Source: Micromonospora okii
GTDB lineage: Bacteria > Actinomycetota > Actinomycetes > Mycobacteriales > Micromonosporaceae
DNA: 40,532 nt
NCBI RefSeq assembly: GCF_020884795.1
Contig: NZ_BBZF01000019.1
Location: 220,211 to 260,742, forward strand
Direction of reading: 5' to 3'
Part shown: piece after piece, positions 22,807-30,425 of the stretch
How the letters are laid out: the number at the start of each line of letters is the position of its first letter
Numbering within the stretch: position 1 is the first letter of the stretch
Program-made: the position numbers and the translations under genes
The notes under the pieces: generated by a model
Told to the model about the DNA's origin: nothing
Database searches by the model: none
Seen by the model: only the letters and a program-made list of their open reading frames with translations

Positions 22807-23846
22807 GAGGAACCTCCGACGAACGCGGCGACGGCCGCCGCCGCCATGGTCAGGGCGGCCAGCCCGGCGCGCCGCCACATCCGGGGCAGGTCCCGGGTGG
22901 TGACGACCGGGTCCGGCGGCAGCCCGTACACCTCCGGCTCGTCGAGCAGCAGGAAGAACGCGCCGTCGCCGCCGACGCCGTCGTCGGGGTCGTGGCCGTA
23001 GAGGCGGGCCTCCGGCACCCCCCGCTCGTGCAGGGTCGCCACCCGGGCGGCGGCCCGCTCGCGCAGCTCGTCCAGCTCGCCGTACATGATCGACTCGGTG
23101 GGGCAGGCCTGCGCGCACGCCGGGGTCTGCCCGGCGCCCAGCCGGTCGTAGCACAGGGTGCACTTCCACGCCCGGCCGTCGCCCTTGCGCTGGTCGATCA
23201 CCCCGTACGGGCAGGCGGAGATGCAGTAGCCGCAGCCGTTGCAGATGTCCTCCTGCACCACGACCGTGCCGAACTCGGTGCGGAACAGCGCCCCGGTCGG
23301 GCAGACGTCCAGGCAGGCCGCGTGGGTGCAGTGCTTGCACACGTTCGACATCATCAGCCAGCGGAAGTCGGTGCGTTCGGCGGCCCCGGTGCCCCGGCCC
23401 GGCGGCTGCGCGCCCGGCATGCCGAGGAACTCGGGGCCGGCGGCCATCCGCGCGGCGGCGGCCGGGTCGCCCGGCGGCACCCCGGGGTCGGTGCCGGTGT
23501 CGTTGCCCGTGCCGGCGGCCACCGCCGCCGCCGCGGCGCTGACCGGCCCGTCGGTGGGGTTGCCGGCGAACGGCGGGGTGCGGTGCCCGGCGGGGCGGGG
23601 CTGCTCGATGAACGCCACGTGCCGCCACGAGTTCGCCGTCAGCGCGCCGGTGTTGTCGTACGACATGCCGAGCAGGTCCAGGCCGGAGGCCGGCACGTCG
23701 TTCCACTCCTTGCAGGCCACCTCGCACGCCTTGCAGCCGATGCAGACGCTGGTGTCGGTGAAGAACCCCATCCGGGGCGGGGCGTCGGCCCAGCCCGCGT
23801 CGGGGGCCGGGTCCAGCGGCCCGTAGAGACTGTTGGCGTCAGGCAT
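22803..23846 (-). CDS. fdhB: Formate dehydrogenase iron-sulfur subunit
   Basis: A 347-residue four-cluster ferredoxin-like subunit that carries electrons from FdhA to the membrane subunit. Four Cys sets are visible: CIGCKACEVACKEWN (about 35-49), CKHCTHAACLDVCPTG, CNGCGYCISACPYGV and CTLCYDR with CAQACPTES. An Ala/Gly/Pro-rich insertion (about 90-155) separates the first two. A single hydrophobic helix near the C-terminus (AGLAALTMAAAAVAAFVGGS) would anchor it. The ATG overlaps the end of fdhA by 8 nt, and the stop overlaps the start of the NrfD gene. Confidence 0.95.
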   Translation of the reverse strand: MPDANSLYGPLDPAPDAGWADAPPRMGFFTDTSVCIGCKACEVACKEWNDVPASGLDLLGMSYDNTGALTANSWRHVAFIEQPRPAGHRTPPFAGNPTDGPVSAAAAAVAAGTGNDTGTDPGVPPGDPAAAARMAAGPEFLGMPGAQPPGRGTGAAERTDFRWLMMSNVCKHCTHAACLDVCPTGALFRTEFGTVVVQEDICNGCGYCISACPYGVIDQRKGDGRAWKCTLCYDRLGAGQTPACAQACPTESIMYGELDELRERAAARVATLHERGVPEARLYGHDPDDGVGGDGAFFLLLDEPEVYGLPPDPVVTTRDLPRMWRRAGLAALTMAAAAVAAFVGGSS

Positions 23847-26800
23847 CCTCGCCCCTCTCGCCGGCCGCGTCGGTGGTCGCGAGCGGGGTCCGGTGCTCGA
23901 CCGTCAGCCCGGCCCGCCGCTGGTAGTCGGCGACCATGTCCAGCAGGGCCGGCCCGGTGGGCCGCCGGCCGGGTCGCACGTCGCAGGTGCCGACCTTGCT
24001 CTCCTGGATCAGCACGTTCGGGTCCAGGGTGATGCCGAACAGGTCGTTGGCCGAGTCGCCGGTGACCAGCCCCTCCGACCCGAAGTGGTACGGCAGCCAG
24101 AGCTGGTGGATGATCCGCCCGTCCACCCGCAGCGGGGTGAGCCGGTCGGTGACCAGCACCTTCGCCTCGATCACCGCCCGGCCGCTGACCATGTGCGCCC
24201 AGCCCAGGTGGGAGAGCCCGACCTCGGCGGCCAGCTCCGGGGAGACCTCGACGAACATCTCCGGCTGCAACTCGGCCAGAGGCCGCACGTTGCGGCTCAT
24301 CCCGCCGGCGGTGTGGTGCTCGGTGAGCCGGCTGACCGTGAACACGTACGGGAAGACGCCGCTGTGCGCCTCGGGTGGGCTCGGGTTGATCCGGTTCACC
24401 GGGTGCGGGTAGACCTTGCGGGTCGGGTTGGCCTGCTGGCCGTACATGGGGTTGCGCAGCGGGGACTCGGCCGGCTCGTAGTGCGTCGGCATCGGGCCGT
24501 CCAGCACGCCGCTGGGCACGTACAGCCACGCCTTGCCGTCGCTCTGCATGATGAACGGGTCGTCGCCGGCGATCGCCTCCGGGCCGGAGGCTCCGTCCGG
24601 CGGCCGGTACGTCGGTGGCTTCGTCTTCTCGAAGTCCGGCACGTCGTAGCCGGTCCACTCGCCGGCCTCCGGGTCCCACCACACGTACTTCTTGCGCTCG
24701 CTCCACGGTCGGCCCTGCGGGTCGGCGGAGGCGCGGTTGTAGAGGGTGCGGCGGTTCGCCGGCCAGGCCCAGCCCCACTCGGCGGCCACCCAGTCCTGCT
24801 CGTGGCGGGACCTGCGCCGGGCGGCCTGGTTCACGTCGTCGGCGTACACGCCGCTGTAGATCCAGCAGCCGATCGCGGTGGAGCCGTCGTCGCGCGCCTC
24901 GGTGAAGCCGGCCAGCGGGCGGTTGGTGACCGTGTCGTACCCGTTGATCTCGCGCAGGACGGCCTCGGCGCTCGGCTCGACCAGCGGGCCGTGCGTCGGG
25001 TAGTCCCAGGCCAGGTCGAGCAGCGCCCGGTCGCGCGGGTGGGTGGAGCCGGCCAGTTTCTCCCGCAGCCTGCGCCCGAGGTGGTAGAAGAACCACAGCT
25101 CGGAGCGGGCGTCGCCCGGCGGGTCGAGGGCCTTCTCCCGCCACTGCAACAGCCGCTGCGTCTGGGTGAACGTGCCCTCCTTCTCCACGTGCGAGGCCGC
25201 CGGCAGGAAGAACACCTCGGTGCGGCACTCCTGCGGGACGATCTCCCCGGTCTCCACCTCGGGGCCGTTCTTCCAGAACGTGGCGCTCTCGATCATGAAC
25301 AGGTCGCGCACGACCAGCCAGTCGAGGTTGGCCATGCCGAGCCGCTGCGCCCGGCCGTGCGCGGAGCCGACCGCCGGGTTCTGGCCGAGCAGGAAGTAGC
25401 CCTTGATCTTCCCGTCGATCATGTTGAGCACCTGCTGGTAGGTGCCGTGGTCGCCGGTCATCCGGGGCATGTAGCCGTAGCAGAAGTCGTTCTCCGGCGT
25501 CGCCGCGTCACCCCAGTACGCCTTCAGCAGGCTCGCCGCGAACGCCCGGGAGTTGCCCCAGAAGCCCTTCTTCCCGGGCTGGCTGATGCTGTCCACCCAG
25601 TCGTCGAAGGTCACGTGGTCGGCGTGGTGCGGCATCGGCAGGTAGCCGGGGAGCAGGTTGAACAGCGTCGGGATGTCGGTGGAGCCCTGGATGCTGGCGT
25701 GCCCGCGCAGCGCCAGGATGCCGCCGCCGGGACGGCCGATGTTGCCCAGCAGGGTCTGGATGATCGCGCCGGTGCGGATGTACTGCACGCCCACGCTGTG
25801 CTGGGTCCAACCCACCGAGTAGACCAGCGCGCCGGTGCGCTCCCGGCCGGAGTTCTCCGTCCAGGCGCGGGCCAACTCCAGGAACTTCTCCTTCGGCACG
25901 CCGCAGACCCGCTCCACCATCTCCGGGGTGTACCGGGAGAAGTGCCGCTTGAGGATCTGGTAGACGCAGCGCGGGTGCTGCAGCGTCTCGTCCTGAGGGG
26001 GCTGCCCCGGCACCGGCATGCCGTGCGACTCGTGCCGCAGGCCCGCCGCGCTGTCCCGCTCCTTGGCCGTGTCCTCGCCGCCGTTGCGCTCCTGGCCCTC
26101 GTACTGCCAGCTCGTCTGGTCGTAGGAGGCGGTCTCCGGCTGGTAGCCGGAGAAGAGCCCGTCCAGGTCCTCCGTGTCGACGAAGCGCTCGCTGACGATC
26201 GACGCGGCGTTCGTGTACGCCAGCACGTACTCCCGGAAGTCCAGCTCGTTCTCCAGGATGTAGCGCACCACGCCGCCGAGCAGCGCGATGTCGGTGCCCG
26301 CGCGGATCGGCAGGTACGTGTCGGCCAGCGCGCTGGTGCGGGTGAAGCGCGGGTCGACGTGGAAGACCTTGGCGCCGCGCTTCTTCGCCTCCATCACCCA
26401 CTGGAAGCCCACCGGGTGGGCCTCGGCCATGTTGGAGCCCTGGATGACGATGACGTCAGCGTTGACCAGGTCCTGCTGGAAGTCCGTCGCGCCGCCGCGA
26501 CCGAAGCTGGTCCCCAGACCGGGGACGGTGGCGGAGTGTCAAATACGGGCCTGGTTCTCGATCTGGAGCGCCCCCATCGCCGTGAACAGCTTCTTGATGA
26601 GGTAGTTCTCCTCGTTGTCCAGCGTCGCCCCGCCCAGGCTGGAGATGCCCAGCGTGCGGTTCAGCGGCCGGCCCTCGTCGTCGACGTCCTCCCAGGTCTC
26701 CTCGCGCGCGGCGAGGACCCGGTCGGCGATCATGTCGAGGGCGGTGTCGAGGTCCAGGTCCTCCCACTCCGTCGCGTACGGCCGCCGGTAGCGCACCGTG

Positions 26801-27108
26801 GTCTGCCGCAACGGGCTGGTGACCAGGCTCTTGCTGGCCGAGCCCTTCGGGCAGAGCCGCCCCCGGGAGATCGGGCTGTCCGGGTCGCCCTCGATCTGGG
26901 TGACCCGGCCGTCGCTGACGTAGACCTTCTGGCCGCAGCCGACCGCGCAGTACGGGCAGACCGAGCGGGCCATGCTGTCGGCGGTCTCGGTGCGGGCGGT
27001 CAGCTCCGCCGACCGGGCCGACTGGGCCGCCGCGCCCCGGCCGAGCGGGTCGGTGCCGGTGAGCTGCCGGTACACCGGCCAGCCCTGGATGAACGTCCGC
27101 AGACCCAT
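23839..27108 (-). CDS. fdhA: Selenocysteine-containing formate dehydrogenase catalytic subunit
   Basis: A molybdo-bis-MGD enzyme that oxidises formate to CO2. The reading frame continues through an in-frame UGA at 26541-26539, which encodes selenocysteine 190 in the context ENQARI-U-HSATVPGLG, the usual active-site sequence of Sec-FDHs; read-through gives 1089 residues. The N-terminal [4Fe-4S] cluster has CPYCAVGCG (Cys 51, 54, 58) and CPKG (Cys 86). Downstream are GSNMAEAHPVGFQWVMEAKK and AVGSAHGRAQRLGMANLDWL, typical of the family. No Tat signal is seen at the N-terminus (MGLRTFIQGWPVYRQ). ATG at 27108 has GGAAGGGG upstream. A SECIS hairpin, tRNA-Sec, selA and selB in the window support true Sec insertion rather than a broken gene. 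Confidence 0.96.
26510..26541 (-). promoter_or_regulatory. Bacterial SECIS element and UGA codon in fdhA
   Basis: Starting 12 nt after the UGA (26541-26539), the message forms the hairpin GUCCCC-GGUCU-GGGGAC (26526-26510), a perfect 6-bp stem with a GGUCU loop. E. coli fdhF has its minimal SECIS stem about 11 nt after UGA with the same GGUCU loop. This is the SelB binding site for selenocysteine insertion. Confidence 0.92.
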
Positions 27109-27153
27109 CCCGGAACACCCCCTTCCCCCACGGGCGGAAGCCTGACGCTTTCG

Positions 27154-27159
27154 AACATA
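27154..27159 (-). promoter_or_regulatory. Candidate -10 box of the fdh operon
   Basis: TATGTT (27159-27154, minus strand) lies 46 nt before the fdhA ATG and fits TAnnnT. No -35 box at the proper distance, so an activator may be needed, or the site may be chance. Confidence 0.3.
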
Positions 27160-27219
27160 GGCCAGCCGTCGGCACGTCGCGACCCGGGGGGATCTTTTCC
27201 ACCGTACGGGCAGACGAAA

Positions 27220-27247
27220 CCGCCCCCGGCCAGCTGGCCGGGGGCGG
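27220..27247. terminator. Perfect 28-nt palindrome upstream of fdhA
   Basis: Bases 27220-27247 are fully self-complementary (14-bp arms, centre between 27233 and 27234, core CCAGCTGG). Read leftward it is followed by TTTCGTC, so it can act as a factor-independent terminator for transcripts coming from the secreted-protein gene, insulating fdhA. With no loop, it could instead be a DNA-binding site. Confidence 0.55.
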
Positions 27248-27440
27248 CTCGGGGTGTCGGTGTGCAGGTCGCCTCTCGGCGAGTGGCGCGACGCGGCTCC
27301 AGCCGAACGGTATTCCGCGACGGCAATTTAGGTGAGGCCCGGGGACACTGGACACACCGACACCGGCTACAACTTACCCGCCCCCGCCGATATTCCACCC
27401 GATCCGGCACCCAATTTTTCCCCGCCCGACGAGGGTGCAA

Positions 27441-27490
27441 GGAAGGGCCCCTTGTTAACGCTTTCTGTATAGGAAGGGTCCCCTGCTAAC
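27441..27490. repeat. Tandem intergenic repeat of Micromonospora type
   Basis: Two imperfect copies (16 of 19 identical) at 27441-27459 (GGAAGGGCCCCTTGTTAAC) and 27472-27490 (GGAAGGGTCCCCTGCTAAC), spaced 31 nt apart with a T-rich linker. I associate this repeat word with many intergenic regions of Micromonospora genomes (from memory). It lies between the fdh operon and a terminator, in a 445-bp stretch 27109-27553 that has no gene. Confidence 0.6.
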
Positions 27491-27495
27491 ACGCC

Positions 27496-27530
27496 ACCGG
27501 CCGGGCCCCGTGGATCGGGGTCCGGCCGGT
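27496..27530 (-). terminator. Terminator after secreted paralogue 1
   Basis: A 15-bp stem (ACCGGCCGG... at 27496-27510 with 27516-27530, one G-T pair) and 5-nt loop, about 24 nt past the stop codon of the gene ending at 27554. Confidence 0.75.
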
Positions 27531-27553
27531 AGGCGGGGTGGTGCGGGTGGGTC

Positions 27554-28156
27554 TTAGCTGTTCCAGTGCTGGGCGACGAGGTCGGCGGCCTGCTGCTCCC
27601 ACTGGGCGTAGTGGTCGGGGTACGCCGACACCTGCACCGTCTGGGCGGCCTCGGTCAGGGGCATGTCCTGCCAGCCGTCGACCTGCTTGAGGCCCTTCAG
27701 GAACGCCATGGTCGCGTACTCGGGGTCGGTGATCTGCTCCACGCTGCCCCAGCCCGACGACGGGCGCTGCTGGAACAGGCCCTGCGAGTCGTGGTCGTTG
27801 CGGTCACCCAGATGACCCAGGTTCTCCAGCTTCGACTCCTGCAACGCCGTACCGATCGAGACCACGGCGGCACGCTCGTCCATGCCCGCCTTCTTCGTCG
27901 CGGCGATGATCGCCTTCACGTTCGCCGTCTGCTCGTCGTTCAGCTCGATACGCGACTGCTCACCCTGCACACCGTGCGGAATCAGCTTGCCCATGTCGAC
28001 GGCAGGCTTGTCGGCCTGCACCGCGACGGCGACGGGCCGGGCATCCACCGCAGCGGCGGGGGCGGTGGTGTCGTGGTTCAGAGGACCGGCGGCCAGACCA
28101 CCGGCGAACGCCAGACCAGCGATACCCAGCACACTCTTACGCAGCATCGTGTTCAT
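27554..28156 (-). CDS. Secreted protein with conserved QESKL/SQGLFQQRPSSGWG domain (paralogue 1)
   Basis: A 200-residue exported protein. The signal peptide is MNTMLRKSVLGIAGLAFAGG and on, with cleavage likely near AAG-PLNHD. The mature domain (about 65-200) has IPHGVQGEQSRIELNDEQTA, ERAAVVSIGTALQESKLENL, HDSQGLFQQRPSSGWGSVEQ, ITDPEYATMAFLKGLKQVDG and a Tyr/Gln/Trp-rich end. The Glu of TALQESKL with SQGLFQQRPS is reminiscent of lysozyme-like or transglycosylase folds; that activity is inference. ATG at 28156 has GGAG 9 nt upstream; a longer start at 28171 (MELSI) is possible. It follows a long untranslated region and has a paralogue 0.6 kb upstream on the same strand. Confidence 0.85.
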   Translation of the reverse strand: MNTMLRKSVLGIAGLAFAGGLAAGPLNHDTTAPAAAVDARPVAVAVQADKPAVDMGKLIPHGVQGEQSRIELNDEQTANVKAIIAATKKAGMDERAAVVSIGTALQESKLENLGHLGDRNDHDSQGLFQQRPSSGWGSVEQITDPEYATMAFLKGLKQVDGWQDMPLTEAAQTVQVSAYPDHYAQWEQQAADLVAQHWNS

Positions 28157-28708
28157 GATCGACAGCTCCATTCGGGGGATCGACACCCACCCCAGGGGGA
28201 ACAAGGGCGGGTGTGAGCACCACGAGGCGCCCAACAAGAAATCACGAGGAAAAGAAGTCTTCGCCCGGCCGACTCGCGGCCCGGGGACCATGTGTAACGA
28301 CCGGCCACCCACCGCCATTCCCACCCGGCAACCCGGGGGGGGTGGGGGCGTCGGCGCAGGTCAGAGGCACTGCGCTACTCGGTCGTACGCCATGTGTAAC
28401 CACCCCGGGCCCGCCACGATTCCGACCCCACGATGCCGCCGGTCACATCGCCTGAGCGAGCGTCCGGCCAACGGGATACACCGCCCCAGACGCGGCACCG
28501 TCCACCGGATGCCGGGGACGACGGCCCATCTCCGGGCCAGCGAGCACCGGGCGACCGGACGGCCGGCCCCACGCAACCCAGACCGGACAGACGGGCATGT
28601 TTCGGCACCCAGGGCTCGCGTCGATCCACTGAATGTCGGCGACACGGCGGCATCCGCGTCCCGGGGATGCCCCCATGCCGCCGACATGGAGTTGGTCATG
28701 AGAACAAA
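28157..28708 (-). promoter_or_regulatory. Long non-coding leader region of secreted paralogue 1
   Basis: About 550 bp without a credible gene. It holds two copies of the 11-mer CCATGTGTAAC (28288-28298 and 28390-28400; on the transcribed strand GTTACACATGG), an outer pair ATGTCGG/CCGACAT around a region with two mutually exclusive inner stems (GGCATCC/GGATGCC or CGGCAT/ATGCCG) within about 28632-28687, and a C/G-rich stretch. I searched by eye for c-di-AMP (ydaO), cobalamin and TPP riboswitch core words and found none. Confidence 0.4.
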
Positions 28709-28752
28709 GGCCCCCGGGCGGTCCCTCCGAATGGAGGGGCCGACCGGGGGCC
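28709..28752 (-). terminator. Rho-independent terminator after secreted paralogue 2
   Basis: A long interrupted stem (GGCCCCCGG 28709-28717 with 28744-28752; CGGTCCCTCC with GGAGGGGCCG inside; loop GAAT) followed leftward by TTTGTTCT on the minus strand. It starts 20 nt past the stop at 28772. Confidence 0.85.
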
Positions 28753-28771
28753 GAGGACTGGGGGACGGGGG

Positions 28772-29506
28772 TCACCAGAGCCGCTGGACGATGTCCGCCG
28801 CCTGCTCCTCCCACTGCGCGTACGCGTACGGGAACGCCGACACCTGCACCGTCTGCGCCGCCGCGGTCAGCGGCAGCTCGCGCCAGCCTCCCACGTTCTT
28901 CAGCGCCTCGAAGAACGCCGTGGAGGCGTACTCGGGGTCGGTGATCTGGTCGGGCGAGCCCCAACCGGACGACGGGCGCTGCTGGAACAGGCCCTGCGAG
29001 TCGTGGTCGTTGTACGCGCCGAGGTGGCCCAGGTTGTACAGCTTCGACTCCTGGAGCGAGGTGGCCACGCCGATCACCGCGCCGCGCTCGCCGACGCCGG
29101 TCTTCTTGGCGACCTTGACGATCTCCCTGGCGTTGGCGAGCTGCGCGTCGTCGAGCGGGATGCGCGACTGGGCGCCCTCCAGCCCGTGCGGGATCAGTTC
29201 GTCCCGGCTGGGCTTGCCGTCCGTGGACGACTGCCTGCCGTCCGTGGACGACTGCCTGCCGGCGGACGCCGGCTCGCCGGTGGTCTGCGCGGACTCGACG
29301 GTGACGCCCTCGCGGCTCTTGCCGGTGGCCAGGCCGATGGCGGCCACGGCGCCCTCGTGCGGGCCGGCGGTGACGGGGGCCGCGACGGCCGTCGGGCCGC
29401 CGAGGGCCAGGCCGCCGAGGACGGCGACTCCGGCGACGGTCAGGATGGTCCTGCGGTTCGTGGTCTTGGCGATGGCCGGGAGCCATCGAGTGAAGTCGGC
29501 CTTCAC
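28772..29506 (-). CDS. Secreted protein with conserved QESKL/SQGLFQQRPSSGWG domain (paralogue 2)
   Basis: A 244-residue exported paralogue of the gene at 27554. The N-terminus VKADFTRWLPAIAKTTNRRT leads into a hydrophobic signal (ILTVAGVAVLGGLALGG) with a likely cleavage near AVAA-PVTAG. A Ser/Thr/Gly-rich linker (about 70-105) contains an exact duplication of the heptapeptide RQSSTDG. The conserved domain (about 110-244) repeats the landmarks LIPHGLEGAQSRIPL, VATSLQESKLYNLGHLGAYN, HDSQGLFQQRPSSGWGSPDQ and QTVQVSAFPYAYAQWEEQAA. GTG at 29506 has AAAGGG 9 nt upstream; the frame upstream is open but lacks a ribosome site. Probably a cell-wall acting protein; not proven. Confidence 0.85.
   Translation of the reverse strand: MKADFTRWLPAIAKTTNRRTILTVAGVAVLGGLALGGPTAVAAPVTAGPHEGAVAAIGLATGKSREGVTVESAQTTGEPASAGRQSSTDGRQSSTDGKPSRDELIPHGLEGAQSRIPLDDAQLANAREIVKVAKKTGVGERGAVIGVATSLQESKLYNLGHLGAYNDHDSQGLFQQRPSSGWGSPDQITDPEYASTAFFEALKNVGGWRELPLTAAAQTVQVSAFPYAYAQWEEQAADIVQRLW
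29216..29257. repeat. Exact 21-nt tandem duplication in secreted paralogue 2
   Basis: Two identical 21-nt units (29216-29236 and 29237-29257, core CCGTGGACGACTGCCT) encode the doubled RQSSTDG in the linker. In frame, so it only lengthens the linker. The absence of any mismatch points to a recent slippage event. Confidence 0.9.
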
Positions 29507-29596
29507 GATGGTTGCCCTTTCGATCGTTACGACGCGCTCCGGGTTGAGCGCCCCTGGGGGTGCGCGGCAGGCGAGGTTTGCCGGCCGGCGGTACGG

Positions 29597-29620
29597 GGAC
29601 ACAACCAGCTTCAGGTGTCC
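29597..29620. promoter_or_regulatory. Inverted repeat upstream of secreted paralogue 2
   Basis: GGACAC (29597-29602) and GTGTCC (29615-29620) form an inverted repeat with a 12-bp spacer, about 90 bp before the gene start, in the 289-bp gap 29507-29795. Possible operator. No convincing promoter boxes seen. Confidence 0.3.
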
Positions 29621-29720
29621 GTCATTCCGGATATGTGCGGCAGCGCTGGCGGTGGGACGGCCGTCACGCAGGGCAACCGGTCGGCGGGGCCGGGAAGCCC
29701 CTGGGAAAGGCGCACGCGAG

Positions 29721-29754
29721 CGCCCGGGCCGGCACGGTCGTGCCGACCCGGGCG
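29721..29754 (-). terminator. Terminator after the mscR-MBL operon
   Basis: A 15-bp stem with one C-A mismatch (29721-29735 with 29740-29754; loop GGTC) lies about 40 nt past the MBL gene stop. Confidence 0.75.
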
Positions 29755-29795
29755 AAATGTCCCGATCCGGGGGCGGGGGCGTGGTCGACGGTGCG

Positions 29796-30425
29796 TCAGT
29801 GCCCCCGGGCCAGCCACTCCTCAAGGTGCGGCGCCTCCGCGCCGATGGTGGTGCTGTCACCGTGGCCGGTGTGCACGACCGTCTCCGGCGGCAGGGTCAG
29901 CAGCCGGGCGCGGATCGACTCGACGATCGTCGGGAAGTCGCTGTACGAGCGCCCGGTGGCCCCCGGCCCGCCCGCGAAGAGGGTGTCGCCGGTGAAGACC
30001 ACACCGAGGCTCGGGGCGTACAGGCTGCACGCGCCGGGGCTGTGCCCGGGGGTGTGCAGCACCCGCAGGTCGGTGCCGGCCACCTCGATCGTGGCGCCGT
30101 CGCGCAGCTCGCCGTCGGGGCTCACGTCGGGGTGGACCATGTCCCACAGCACCCGGTCGTCGGGGTGCAGCAGCACCGGCGCGCCGGTGGCCCGGGACAG
30201 CTCGGGGGCCACCCGGACGTGGTCGTCGTGGGCGTGGGTGGCCACGATCGCCACCACCCGGCGACCGCCCACGGCCCGCAGGATCGCCTGGACGTCGTGC
30301 GGCGCGTCCAGCACGACGCACTCGCTGTCGTCGCCGACCACCCAGACGTTGTTGTCGACGTCGAAGGTCTGCCCGTCGAGGGAGAACGTGCCGGAGGTGA
30401 CGGCGTGGTCGACGCGGGCGGTCAC
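29796..30425 (-). CDS. MBL-fold hydrolase, probable S-formylmycothiol hydrolase partner of MscR
   Basis: A 209-residue metallo-beta-lactamase fold enzyme. The metal site is THAHDDH (His64, His66, Asp68, His69), with HTPGHS, FTGDTLF and HTGHGDS supplying further ligands, as in glyoxalase II. In mycobacteria the mscR gene is followed by an equivalent MBL gene (Rv2260 beside Rv2259), proposed to hydrolyse S-formylmycothiol to formate and mycothiol; the same pairing here supports that role. GTG at 30425 overlaps the mscR stop (GTGA). Confidence 0.92.
   Translation of the reverse strand: MTARVDHAVTSGTFSLDGQTFDVDNNVWVVGDDSECVVLDAPHDVQAILRAVGGRRVVAIVATHAHDDHVRVAPELSRATGAPVLLHPDDRVLWDMVHPDVSPDGELRDGATIEVAGTDLRVLHTPGHSPGACSLYAPSLGVVFTGDTLFAGGPGATGRSYSDFPTIVESIRARLLTLPPETVVHTGHGDSTTIGAEAPHLEEWLARGH

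Noticed and set aside
21676..23727. 683-residue frame extending the NrfD protein upstream
   Set aside because: The upstream part overlaps fdhB in another frame and has no membrane or domain features; GTG at 22806 with a GTGA overlap is the natural start.
26539..26541. In-frame stop splitting fdhA, as if a pseudogene
   Set aside because: The UGA lies in the ENQARI-U-HSATVPGLG context with a SECIS hairpin, tRNA-Sec, selA and selB nearby. It is a selenocysteine codon.
27328..27338. TTAGGTGAGGC, resembling half of an iron-regulator (IdeR/DmdR) box
   Set aside because: The second half of the palindrome is absent and it lies about 220 bp before fdhA; a chance match is likely.
28157..29720. Possible c-di-AMP (ydaO) riboswitch before the secreted paralogues
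   Set aside because: Such switches precede cell-wall hydrolase genes in actinobacteria, so I looked for the core words on the transcribed strand; none were found.
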